Shown: piece by piece, positions 1 to 13,000 of the stretch
Numbering within the stretch: position 1 is the stretch's first letter
How the letters are laid out: every line of letters starts with the position of its first letter
Assembly (NCBI RefSeq): GCF_035046485.1
Contig: NC_085138.1
Location: forward strand, 445,261,204-445,325,203
From: Aedes albopictus
Taxonomy: Eukaryota; Arthropoda; Insecta; Diptera; Culicidae
DNA: 64,000 bases
Direction: 5' to 3'
Translations under genes and position numbers: made by a program
The notes under the pieces: generated by a model
Told to the model about the DNA's origin: nothing
Seen by the model: the letters and a program-made list of their open reading frames with translations, nothing else
Databases searched by the model: none

Positions 1-241
1 TCAAATACCTAAATTATCTCTTACGACGATTTTACCCTAGTCCTCTTACTCATTTGAGATTTCCTGGACAATGAACAGGTCAAGGTCAGCGTGAATATTG
101 TTATTAGAGAGATTGTTTCTGGGTGAACATTACGATATTACGATGATTCTGAAGATATCAATTTATAATAATTATTAGGAGACAAAAAGTAAATAAAAAC
201 TATACAAACTCTTACCCATCAATCAACTGTTTTCTTTCTTG
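1..241. other. Sequence downstream of the stop codon
   Basis: Probable 3' UTR and downstream flank of the zinc-finger gene. AT-rich, no further open frame or recognised repeat. Confidence 0.5.
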
Positions 242-1049
242 CTATCGCTGGTGAGTTAGTTGATGACGAGTATAACATGTTTTAAAATGAAACTCTTTGG
301 AGCACAACTTACATTTAAATGACGGATCACTATGTGCTGTTACCTGGAGAAGAAAATAATTATTTTATTCAAGAATATCCATTTTTTTGTTTTTTTATTT
401 GATGTAACTTACTTCATGATAATGTCTCCTTCTATGATTAGCAAATTCCAGGTCACATTTTGAACACGGAAACGTTTCAGAATCATCTGATTCCTGCAAA
501 AAAAAAAATACAAAATTTTACAAAAATGGTACGTTTAAAAACCAAAAACTAATAAACAATACCTAATTAGTATTTCTAGTCTCCTTCTAAAATGAAGTTT
601 TAAACATAAAATTCCAAATTGTTTGTTTCATAAAGGGCAAATTGAAAACTTACCGAAAGCTGGTTTTCCGTGCTCACTATCTCTCCCACTTCCCGGTGAC
701 TTTTTTCGTGGTCTACGAAGGCTTCTTTGGAATCGAACGTTTTGGGACAACTGGAACACTTGAACATCGTAGTCGTCGCGTCATTTGTTCCTATTCTACT
801 ACTACTGGTCGGTTGGTGTTGCTTGTGAGTTTGTTCGTGCCGTAGAAGACTTTGTTTCCGAATGAACGCGCTCGGACAGTGTGAACATTTGAATAGGGAC
901 TCCCGGTGATTTTCCAGCTGAAAGGATTGCTTTATATGGATTGTTACTATGAATACATTAATTAGACTCACCATGTGATAATAGTTTTCTCTACTAGTGG
1001 CAAACTGAAGCCCACAACCCGAACAGGCGTGAACGATTTGTTTGGTGTA
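242..1049 (-). CDS. Exons 39-42: C-terminal finger module and stop codon
   Basis: Exon 39 is 1049-972 (78 nt), 40 is 917-654, 41 is 493-413, 42 is 343-242. Split fingers are 39/40 (YYHM|LENH) and 41/42 (YHE|VTAH). Exon 40 has two whole fingers (CSHCPSAF, CSSCPKTF). Exon 42 carries a last finger (CKLCSKEF) and ends HQR then TAG at 244-242. The protein thus ends seven residues after its last zinc ligands. A GT-AG-like donor (GATGG|GTAAGA) lies 25 nt beyond the stop at about 216, out of phase with the rest, so either a 3'UTR intron exists or it is chance. No AATAAA is seen before the window edge; TATAAA occurs near 160. Confidence 0.82.
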
Positions 1050-4000
1050 CTGGAAAAAAGAAAAAAAACAATGTTAATTAGACTTGACTAACCACTGTAA
1101 AAAGTCTATTCTAAAGAAACGCTAAGAGAAGTAGAACTTCACTCTTAAGTTCAAATAACGCTTCACTGTAAGGCTCACGTAATATGAAATACAATTTTAA
1201 GAATTTGGAAACTCCTTTGATAATGACTACTATCTTGTAGACGCTGAAATTCGGGCCATATTATTCAGCATCAAGAAATTCAAGAAAAAACAGAACCATG
1301 CGTTTCAATCTTTCAATTAGCGCTTCTAGAATGTTGGATATCTAAACCAACTAACAATCGCAATACACAAACAAGCATGCATGCTGAATTGTTACTTTAT
1401 AATAGCAATGATAGCTGAACTAAAATTATGCTGTACATATTACTGTACAAATGTTTTACAATTGCAAAAAAAATTCCAATGTTCAACCACAGGCAAACAT
1501 ACGTAACACTTCGAACTTTTCTCAACCCCCTGAAGAAAGCGTTAGTTCTTGAAGCCGCCGCCTTTGGTGGGGCGCCACAGGTTTGTTTACGAAATTTCAG
1601 TCTGCTGGCCAATCTGCTACGTGCGGAAGCGAACTTTGTCGTGCGAAGATAAATTCGTGAGCGAAAAACGATCATTTCCACATATTGTTCAATGGGTTTA
1701 GTGTTCTTTGTTAAATTTACAAGACGCACAAGTATGAAAATACATTTAACCCATTTAAAACAACACTAAAGTCAATTAAATTTGAATGTCGCACCTGCTC
1801 CAACAGAAAAAAACACTGTGTTTTCAGCCTTATGCAACCGCCGATTCAAATCAGCACCACGTCCAGCACCATATTTTTGGCTTCAATCCAGTTGTATGTG
1901 GATGACAGCCGTTTCATGGGGTTGACTTTTCTCGATTCAAATCATAGCCATGGAAACATGTTCGCTCAATGCTAAAAGTATTGAAATTGGCCAACCATCA
2001 ACTAGGTGGCGATAGTGGTTAAACGTCAAACTCGAACGAAAACGATGCGAGCGCCACGGATGACCGGTTGGCGAACTATCAAATTTTTAAATAAACCGTT
2101 AAATCGGTGTACGATGGGAATAATCAGAGTGCTACGTCTATATATCTGTGGTTCAACCTTTCGTTCCGGCATTAACAATGATAATTTAAAACACTTTTCA
2201 AGAGTTTAATAAGTTTTCGGTTCAACTTGTTGTAATTCCTTTACAAAATAGTTAAACCAAATCTTTTTCTGCTTCTTGTTAAGTTTATGTATAAATTAGC
2301 ATATGTATCTGCATAATGTATTTTTCACAAGTCATATAAGTGCTTTAGTTTCATCATACTTCGACTCAGAATACAGAATGAAAAACTTTTTTACTGAAAA
2401 GTTAATTTTTTGATTTTAGTGCCTCAATTCATCACCTCTAGGATGGCGCAGATAGAAATCCTCTACATAGAGATGAGCGGAATTACATATGTCGATTCGG
2501 CAACGCTGTTTGTTTTGTTTACAACAGCTTCCAACACTTGCCACAAAGCTAGATGTTCAAACTTTTTGCGTGACTTTATTGTGGTGCACGTTGTTTTGTT
2601 TACGTTTGCTAATTATATTCGTACTTTTTCCCAAATTTTGGAAAAAAAATAACGGCGCAATCGAAGAAATCTGAAATGCATTGCAAAGAATAGCGCGAAT
2701 CCAATCGGGAGAAGTGAATCAAACAGCAGCAATAAAAGTTTATTCGAGAAGAGCAGCGACAAAAGTTTTTTCATGTGCATACGCTTTTGAAAGCAGAATT
2801 AATTAAATATATCTTCTTACTAAATTTACATATGCCATCAAAGTCTCGATAATAAAAATAAATATTTGTAATATGTTTATTGTCGATTGCAATACCGTTC
2901 AAACAACGCCTTCCTACAAACGATAAACATGTTCATTTGGCTCACACTTTGACAGTTCTCTCTGCTCGATTGGCTCACAATGGCCGCCTCCGCGCAAAAG
3001 GAAGGCATGCGGCTGGCAATCGACGGGTCTCGAGTTCGAATCTTGATTTAGGTGAATTTATGTGTAGTTATTATTTCGTAAGTTTATAGATAATGGCCAA
3101 TTATAAACCCTCGTGAAAATTTAAAAAAAATGCATTTTATTAATTTTTAATCATTTTTGCTGAAGCTGAATAACAGCTTTACTAATTGTTAAACGCATTT
3201 AACAACTAGCAGTTCAGTTGGTACACAATACTATGCTTTAAAATTTCTTTATATTTTTGTGAATAAAACCAGAACAAATGTTGTACCTGAAAATTATCCA
3301 AATATTATTCAGCATCATGCTGAATTAATTCGTTATAAAGGTGCTTGTTAAATAAGTGATTGTTAATTGGGAACGCTTGTCAGTCGAAGAGTTTACTACA
3401 CAGTAATTTCAGAAGCAAGCAAAGCTGCCACATTATAGGCCGATAAATATCACACTCACACTCTAGATGCAAATCCTTAAATTTTTAATGACCGACATGT
3501 AGCACTTGTTATTTTGTACCACATATTAAAACATGATTACAGAATTTATTTGTGTTTTTTAATGAATTTAAAAGATGATCTATCAGTTATATCTACACCG
3601 AGAACTACACTGCATATGATCGCATAACTATTCCATATGAATAGGAAACCCAGTCTTGAATTCTTTTAGGTTCTGTTTCAGGAGTTCCGTAAACCGGGGT
3701 CAAATTGATCTCCGGGTCGAAATTGATCAGACGTTTTTCAGTTAGATCAAGCATACTTTACATAGTTTCCTTCCAAGTATCGTGATGTAGGAATCCTATA
3801 CTACACGATACATGTGAGAAAACTATTCAAAACATACTTTATCTAACGGAAAAACGTCTGATCAATTTCGACCCGGAGATCAATTTGACCCCGGTTTACG
3901 GTTCCATGAAGAGTTCTACCGAATTATGTTATGGGCAATTATCTTTAGTAACGTTGTTTTGCTCGAAATATTTTAACATTTTGTTTCTTCTTGTAATGCA

Positions 4001-7000
4001 TCAAGACATTTCTCCCGGAATACTTTAAGGAACATTCATTTTTTCCTTGGACCCCGCTTCAACAGTGTATCAAAACTTCAGATGCACAAATCTGAACAAA
4101 TAAGCTTCAAATAATAGTGCACTTTATATTTTGAACTTGCTCACTTGTAATAAGCTTAAAATAAGAAGATCAGTTGAGTATGTCCTTAAGGAACTCACGA
4201 TGGAGTTTCTACAAGAATTTCTGGGGAAACTGCCGTTGATAATTCTACTGAAACTCCTGAAAGAACTTACGGTGGAACTCCTATAGGAAGTCACGTCCCA
4301 AAACATTCTCGATCACACTCCAAGAGGAATTTCTGATGGAATTTTTAGAGGATTCCCCGGTTAAATTCCTGGAGGCATTCACGGTGAAACTCTTTCAGAA
4401 ATTCCGATGAAACTGCTAGAAAAACTGCCGAAAGAATTTAAAGAGGAAAATTCTGAAAACTCTCGAAGGAACTCTGGAAGAACTCTCGAAGGAAATTTTG
4501 GAATAAATCACGCAGAAACTTCTGGCAGACTTCCAGAAAACTTATGGAAAACTTCTAAAACTCGCGTTTAGTATACAGGCGCATCTACAATGATCGATTT
4601 CTCTTCATCGATTCTCTCTTCGGATTATTCCGGGAAATACGACCAATATACGGATGATTTTTTTTTTAATTTCTTTGTATTTGTGAATTTTATCTTAATG
4701 CTAATTCTTCACACAATATTCGGATGATCTCTCGGTGTATTTCAGTGAAGGACGTCTAGGACTAGCACCTAAAACAACAAAAACAACCAAAAATGATTTG
4801 CCGGTCAAGTTATTACCCAAAGAGAAAATCGATCATTGTAGATACGTCCGTATGAAACTGAGCGCGAGAAAAGAACTTCTGGAAGAACTCCTGAAGGGAC
4901 TTCAAGAGTTCCCGAAGAATCTCCTAGAGGATTCCTGCGGGAACTCCTAGAAAACTTTCCTAGAAAATAAAAGAAAATCGGGTTAAGTACGGTTCCTTTG
5001 AATTCCACTAAGAATTTGCATCCTTTGACAGATACGTATTTCGACCTCAACTGTAAGGTCGTCTTCAGTGTCTTGTACTTGACTCGACTACAAGACACTG
5101 AAGACGACCTTACAGTTGAGGTCGAAATACGTATCTGTCAAAGGATGCAAATTCTTAGTGGAATTCAAAGGAACCGTACTTAACCCGATTTTCTTTTATT
5201 TACAGATATTCCCCTAACAAGCCCAGGTTAATCATCATCATTTCCTAGAAAATTTCCAGAAGAATTTCTGGTAACTTTTACCTGGTAAACTCAGAGGAAT
5301 GTCCAGGAGAATTCATAGAAAAATTCCTAAGAGAACTCCTAGAGAAATTAGCAAGGAAATTCCTAGAGGAATTCTTGTACTGGTAACTTTAGGAGTACCT
5401 AGGTACTAGAAGAATTCTCGATAAACTTCCGAACTCCAAGAGAAGTTCCCATAGGAACTTTAGGGGATTTCTTGGGGGCACTCCAAGAGAAATTCGCGGA
5501 GGAGCTCCTTAAAAAAATCCTGGGAAAATCCTAGAGGAAATTCTAACAGAAATCCTAAAGAAATTAGCGAGGGAATTTCTGGATGAATTTCCGAATGAAA
5601 CACTATAGAAATTCCTAGGTGAACTCCTAGATGATTTCACATGGAATAACTTATCTAAATTCCCAGGGGAACTTCTAGAAACATTCTCAGGGAAACTCTT
5701 AAAGGAATTCCGGGTGTATCTGCTGAAGGAATTCTCGGGGAACTCCTATGGAAACTCCTGGGGGAACTCTCGGAAGAACTTTTAGAGCAATTCCCAAGGA
5801 TATTTCTAGAATAATTCCCGGGGCAACTTTTGGAGGATTTACTGGGGGAACTCCCGGGGGAAATGCTTAAGGAATTTCCGAATGTATTCCTAGTGGAATT
5901 TCCGGGGGAACTCGTAAAGAAATCCTTTCCTCCTCCGCGTGAAATGCTAGAGAAATTCCCTGGTAAATTTTGAAGGAAACTCCAGGTATTCCTAGATGAT
6001 TTTCCAGAAGAACTGCAGCAGTGCCGGTGGACGCATAATTGTCCCATGTGCAAAAACAGACAATCGAGAAAATCGCTTCCAAAGTTCAAAAAAGTAAAAT
6101 TCCTCAACTATGAAGCAAAAGTGCTGAATCGTGTTATAACATCGACCAATTTTGAATTTGAGCACTAGTTTTTGTTTTAGAGCGATTTTATTGCTCCATA
6201 GGATTTGCAATGAAACGTGACGCTTATGCGTCCACTTTTTAGAATGTGACAAATCGGCGTTGCATTTTTTCGACAATTTTCGGAACAAACTAACTGTTTT
6301 TATTTCCCTATATGATAGTACACTATGAATCATGTTCATAAGCTGCAAAATCTCAATATTGCCAAAAATGCACATGGGACAAATATGCTTCCACCGGCAG
6401 TGCTGGAGCAACTCGTAGAGGAATGCCCAGATGAACTTCTAGAGAAATTCCCGGAAGAACTCTTGGAAGAATTCCCGAAGAAATTCTCGATGCAACTCCT
6501 AGATGAATTTCCCGAAAAACTTCTAGAAAAACTCCGGGAGCTATCCCCGGAGGAACTACAGCAGCGATACCCGCAGAAACTCCTGGAGCATTTACCGGAG
6601 CAACTCTTGCAACTATTTTCGAGCGAACTCCTAGAGCAACTCTCGGAGGAACTTCTGGAGCAATTTTCGGAGGAGCTCCTGAAACATTTTTCGGGAAAAC
6701 TCCTTGAGCAATTCCGGGAGGAACTCCTGATGCAATTCCCATAGAAACTTCTGGAGCAATTTCAGGAGGAATTCCTGAAGTGATTCCCGGAGGAACTCCT
6801 GAAACAATTTTTGGAGGAACTCTCGCAGCAATCTGCGAAACTACTGGAACAATTCCCGGAGAAACCCCTGCAACTATTTTCGAGCGAACTCTGAAGCAAT
6901 TCTCGGGGGAGCAATCTTCGGAGCAACTCCTGGAGCAATTCCCGGTGGAACTCCTGAGCAATTTTCGGAGGATCTCCTCCAATGTCCAATGGTACCAATA

Positions 7001-10000
7001 GAACCTCCTGAAGCGATTCCCGGAGGAACTCCAGGAGGAATTCTTGAAGAAATTTCCTTCAGGAAATCTTGGAGTAATTCCAGGAGGAACTCCTGGAATC
7101 ATGTCCGGAGGAACTGCTGGATCAATTTCCGGAGGAGCTCCTGAAACATTTTTCGGGGAAACTCCTAGAGCAATTCCCATTGGAACTCCTGGAGCAATTC
7201 CCCGAGGAACTCCTCGAGCAATTTCCTATGGCAATTCCCGGGTGAACTTTTGAAGCGATTTCCGGAGGAACTCCTGAAGCGATTCCCGAAGATACACCTG
7301 AACCGATTCGCGGACACCTGCAACTATTTTCGAGGAAACTCTTAGAGAATTTTACGGAGGAACTCTTCGAACAATCTCCGGAGGAACTCCTGAAGCAATT
7401 CCCGGAAGGACTCCTGAAACTTTTTTTCGCGGAACTCCTAAAGCGATTCTCGGATGAACTCCTGGATCGATTCCCGGAAGGACTCATGAAACATATTTCG
7501 GGGGAACTCCTAAAGCAATTCTCGGAGGAACTCCTGGATAAATTCCCGAAGAAACTACTGGAGCAATTCCCAGAGAAACTCCGAAGATTTCTCCGAGAAG
7601 AACTCTTGGAGCAATCTTCTGAGGAAGTTTTCAAGAAATTTTCGAGGACACTTCTGGAGCAATTCCCGGAGGAACTCCTTGAGCATTTTGCGGAGGAACT
7701 CCTGAAGCAATTTCCGGAGAAATCCCTGGAGTAATTTCCGGAGGAACTCCTGGAGTGATTCTTGGAGGAACTCTTTGAGCAATCTTTGGAGAAACTCTTG
7801 GAAGAATTTCCGAAGGAACTTCTGGATGAACTTGGAACAAAAAAAACTTCTAATGGAACATTTCCTGGAAGAACTCCTGGCACAGTTTTCGGAGGAACTC
7901 TTCAGAGCAAACTAGTAGCCTAATTACTGACCCCATTCACTGCCGTGTGCAGCATAGTTGTCCCATGTTAATAGGGATTCCCATAGAACATGGAACAACT
8001 ATGCTGCACACGGCAGTTCACCTCTCATAATCTCCTCAGAACATATCAAAAGCCCAAACCAAGTGCATTCAATTTGATCAAGAATGTTATTTACCGGAGC
8101 TTGCGATCCAACATTGTCGTTTTCCTGGGTTTTGCAGCTATCCTTAGTTTTATCCGATTCATTTTCGTCATCCGAACCAATTTCTATAACATCATTTTCC
8201 TTACTTTGCACGGCCACAACTTCATCTGTATCCGATTCATCATCTTCAATTTCTATAATATCATTTTCATTCTGTCTGGATTCGCTTTTATCGTTTTCAT
8301 TTTCATCTGCTTCATCAGTTCCGTCGTCTCCAATTTCTATGATTTCATTCCCCTCATCGTCATTCTCTTGCCCACTTTCGCTTTCATCCGTTTCATACTC
8401 ATCTGTCGTGCTGCCATCATCAATACTATTTGCAGCTTCGTTTTCAACTGTTTCGTTTTCTGTGGCACTATCCGTTCCAATTGGCGGCTGATGAATGGTC
8501 ATATGAAGCTCCATGTGATATGCATAGAAAAACTTCTTCGAACAGATGGAACATTTGAAATTTGGCTCGGAATGGACATGCACCTAGAGAAAGTTAAGAA
8601 AAAAATAAGTAAAAATGAAAAATAAGATAGATACTACACTGCACTGCCTATGATCGCATGTGTTCCATATTTGCTTGCTTTCCTAATCATATCTGACAGT
8701 TATGCGATCATAGGCTGTACAATACAACCTACCATATGGTAATTCTTTTGGCATGCTCTATGGAAAGTTTTACCACATTTGTCACAGGGCTACGAATATC
8801 ATGTTGCGTTGGTTTGTTTTATCGAAATGAGTGAAAAAATGTAGAATTTCATTAGAAAACTATTGTTGCGCTCATCTGCATGGACTGGCTCCAAAAAACA
8901 GATAAATTAAAACCTTACCGACTTATCCGTAAACGTATAGTGAGTGTTCAGATGGTTCATAAATTTGAGCTTGGAGTTGAATACCTCAGGACACTTGGAA
9001 CATTCGTATTTGCGCGTGCCATCCTTGACCTTTTTGCATTTGTGTTTTAGAAGATTTTGCTCTCGAACGAACGGACACGCACACAGCGGACATTTGAACA
9101 GCTTTTCTCGCTAGTAAAATAAAAAAAATGTTACTATTTTTAAATATTATACACTCATAGCACAATTGTGGGTCACTCAAGAAGCCATCATTTCATAATA
9201 TGAATCATTTTTCATTCAAAAATAACACTTTCATAATTTTTATTTTATATTCTCTTCATTGAAACTCCTTTTTATTGTTTTATATAAAAACTGCTTGTAA
9301 AATTCACTTTAGGCGGTGAAAATTGCTAAAATGTTGGTAGGGTGGGGCGGGGCAAGATGGGTCACGGGGCAAGATGGGTCAGTGTCATTTTTGGGCGCAT
9401 TACTCATGTTTTGTTTAGATTAATAATTTTGTTAGATGACCAGCATGAATATACAAAAGTTTGGGGCATTGATTGAAAAATTATTCACTCTCATTGGAAA
9501 TAAAAAATAAAATGGTTTTTAGCCATTTTTCTTATGCGATACATTCCATATAATCTCCATATAAACGGCCGCGGGGCAAGATGGGTCACCTTCTATTTTG
9601 AACGTATTTTTGGAGCATTCAAAAGTTATTTATTTTTTATTACAAGACTATCTCATAAATGACTTCAATCAAGCGGAATGAACACTCAAAATTATAACAT
9701 AAAATTATGATAATTTTTTAGTGAAAACATCGATTTTCAAGACGCCTTAGGACCACTCAAATCGTAAAGTTTTTTATATTCCAAATAAATCTATAGAATG
9801 TTTACTAGTAGCTCTTGTTTATTCAGTATGGGTATGGAGCATATATGAATGCGGAACAAATCTTATATTTTGACGTTTTTCGTTGAGAAAATGTGAATTA
9901 CTTAAAAGGTGACCCATCTTGCCCCGCACTTTTTTCACGGTGCAAAATCGATCACTTTTCAAAACTGCTCGTTTGACATCATATTTTGTATTTAATGAAC

Positions 10001-13000
10001 TTTTCATCGACTTTTAGCATAGCTAACTAGTGTATTAAAGAGTAGCGGACGAATACAAACCAATACGATTTGTATTTACAAAGTTATGGTGATCCATCCT
10101 TATGCGACCCATCTTGCCCCGCCCCACCCTAATTAATGAAAACCACAATAATGGGTCAAAATTAGAGTCAGTCTAGTTAGAGTCTGGCGGACTGTCACTT
10201 TCGATCGGAGCCAATCGAGCATGACGTCACGGTGTAGCATTTATCGGTGAGGACACTATGACGTCATGCTCGATTGGCTCCGGTAGAAAGTGACAGTCCG
10301 CCAGACTCTAATTATAGGGACTCTAGTCAAAATTGGCTGTGTAACAATTATGGGTCAATTTGTTGCCTATTATTAGTCACTCAAGAGGAATCGGCTCAAC
10401 AATAATGTTTGTCTATTTTTTCAATGAATGATCACTTATTCTCGATAAATCAACTATAGTAGAATCCAAACCTGGTCTCAAACTTCTTAACGAATCGTGT
10501 TTTCAAGATTTGGAATCAATTTTTCAAAATTGGGACAAAATCTCCAACACAACCACCGATAAACGCCTAAAAGTATGCAATTACCATGTATGCAGAACCA
10601 AGCTTTCTATTTGATGAAAACATGCGCGAAATGATGCGATTTGCTTTCGACAACGAATACGTTTTCACCCATCCTCGCTTTATTCAATCAACCTCCCATA
10701 CGACTAGCAAACGAACGGACTCAACACTGATGAGCATAGTTGACTCTTCCTTTTCGCCGTTGAGCCGTTGCGTTCTAGCCAAGCATCTCTTTTCATCGCT
10801 TTCGATGCTTTTCGACAGCTTATCGCGAAGCATCGTTGGCTGGAAGCTTTATTAGTATGGTATCGGTACTTGCGAATGTTGCTTCTGTGTGCGTGTCGAG
10901 CGTTCGTGCCGTAGCTTCGCAAACCAACCTATTCGGTATGGTTCGGCTGTTCGGGCGAGCGTGTGGCGGCGCAGTCAGATGTGTGCAAATCGTTTGTGAT
11001 TTACATCATGTTCGTTTTGCCACCTCTTTGCTGCTGGTCATCGCTGATCAGTGCACAGTTCAATCGCACGCGATAAATATACAGTTGATGAGTTGTGATG
11101 AGCACTAGTGTGGTGACAATTTGCATCATTGTGCAGAACTTTCAATTTTGATTTGATTATTTGATTATTTCACACATCTTTTGAAAAAAAAATACTTGTT
11201 TGCAGTTATGCTACAGGTTATAAAGGGTGATACGGTCAAAATTTGGTCACACAATTTTTTTCATAACTTTAGACTGCGTACACCAAAACAGCTAATTTTT
11301 GGACCAGTAATGCTACATTATATGTAGCTTATACCATAAAATTTTTATCAAAATCGATTAAGTATTGGTTGATATATAGATAAAACCATCGACCTACCTT
11401 TTTACAATTTTGTACAAAGGCGCTCCATAGTAATTTTCGGAAATTTAAGGTCAGCAAAGCACAATTTTGATTATAGAACTACCAATACTGCTCCGATTTT
11501 TATCAAAATTTTACAGTATAATACTATTATGAAAATATGTTCGTAGTAAAATTTTGAGCTATTTTGTATGAATATTTTCAAAGTTGTAGCAGTTTGAATA
11601 TGAAAAAAACTGACCAGGTGCCACTTAAGCAAATATAACTTTGTAACGGCTGGATCAAATTGTATGAAATTTTTACACAACATTTTGATATGCATACTTC
11701 ACATACAGAAAAATTTTCATTGAAATCGGTTAAGTATTTCTGTCTCTATAAATAAAACAGTAAAAATGTGTTCTTATTTGTGAAAAAAAAAATTAAAATT
11801 GCAGATCTCAGGGTTCAACAATATCTCCGCAAATACTAGACCGATCTTGATGAAAATTTTATGGTACAAGCTACATATAATGGACCATTCCTGATCCAAA
11901 AGTCAGCTGTTTTGGTGTACGCAGTCTAAAGTTATGAAAAAAAATGTGTGACCAAAATTTGACTTGACTTGACAATATTTGACAAAATTTGACCACCTAA
12001 ACAAATATAACTTTGTAATGGCTGGATCAAATTGAATAAAATTTTTACACAACATTTTAAAATGTATACTTTACATACAGAAAAATTTTCATTGACATTG
12101 GTTCAGTATTTCTGGCTCTAAAAATAAAAGAGTAAAAATGTGTTCTTATTTTTTAATCCTCTTTGTACAACATTTTAAAATTGCAGTTTTCAGGATTCAC
12201 AATATCTCCGCACATACTAAACCGATTTTGATGAAAATTTTATGGTATAAGCTACATATAATGTACCATTACTGATCCAAAAATCAGCTGTTTTGGTGTA
12301 CGCAGTCTCAAGTTATGAAACAAATTGTGTGACCAAATTTTGACCGTATCACCCTTTATTCCCAAATCTTGGCGGGATATTACTGTGAAGTTTATTCCGA
12401 AAGTGGGTCGTGCATCGTATGAAGAAGCAAAGAGTTTCAGACCTATCAGTTTGACCTCTTTTCTACTGAAATGCTTAGAACGCATTGTGGATCATTACAT
12501 CCGTGATGTTCATCTGGCCAACGTGCCTCTTCATGTGAACCAACATGCCTACCAATCTGATAAGTCCACTGTGACTCTTTTACACAAGGTTGTTTACGAT
12601 ATCGAGAAAGCATTCACTCAAAAGCAATCCTGTTTGGGTGGTTTCTTAGATATCGAGGGTGCCTTTGACAATGTGCCTTTCGATGCCATATTGGAAGCCA
12701 CACGGAGTCATGGTATATCTCCAATGGGTGGTATCACATTTTCCGGAATGCCATCTCCCGGAATGCCATTTCCCGGAGTGTCATTTCCCGGAATGACACA
12801 TTTCCCGGAATGCCATTTCCCGGAGTGACATTTCCCGGAATGACACATTATCCGGAAAGCCATTTCCCGGAATGACACATTTCGCGGAATGCCATTTCCC
12901 GGAGTGGTTATCCGTGAGGGAATTTGATTGGCATGTTCTCATTGGACCAACCATTCGGTTGTCCGTGAAGGACTTCGTATGTCGGACCAACCAGCCGGTT

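Noticed and set aside
6325..7900. Several long open frames of leucine/glutamate-, glycine/proline- or serine/asparagine-rich repeats on both strands
   Set aside because: All are translations of the same period-24 DNA repeat in different frames. They overlap on both strands and have no splice sites, domain or composition of a host gene.
7999..8095. Stop at 7999 as the true end of a separate zinc-finger gene
   Set aside because: The stop lies inside a small MITE, and a phase-0 donor (CCG|GTAAAT) precedes it. Further paralogous finger exons continue in phase downstream.
7990..8625. 211-codon plus-strand frame rich in Phe and Ile
   Set aside because: Antisense of acidic exon 38; hydrophobic composition is the expected shadow of GAA/GAT-rich coding.
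10586..11108. Plus-strand frames of about 90 codons in a slightly GC-rich part
   Set aside because: Overlapping frames on both strands, no domain, no splice context.
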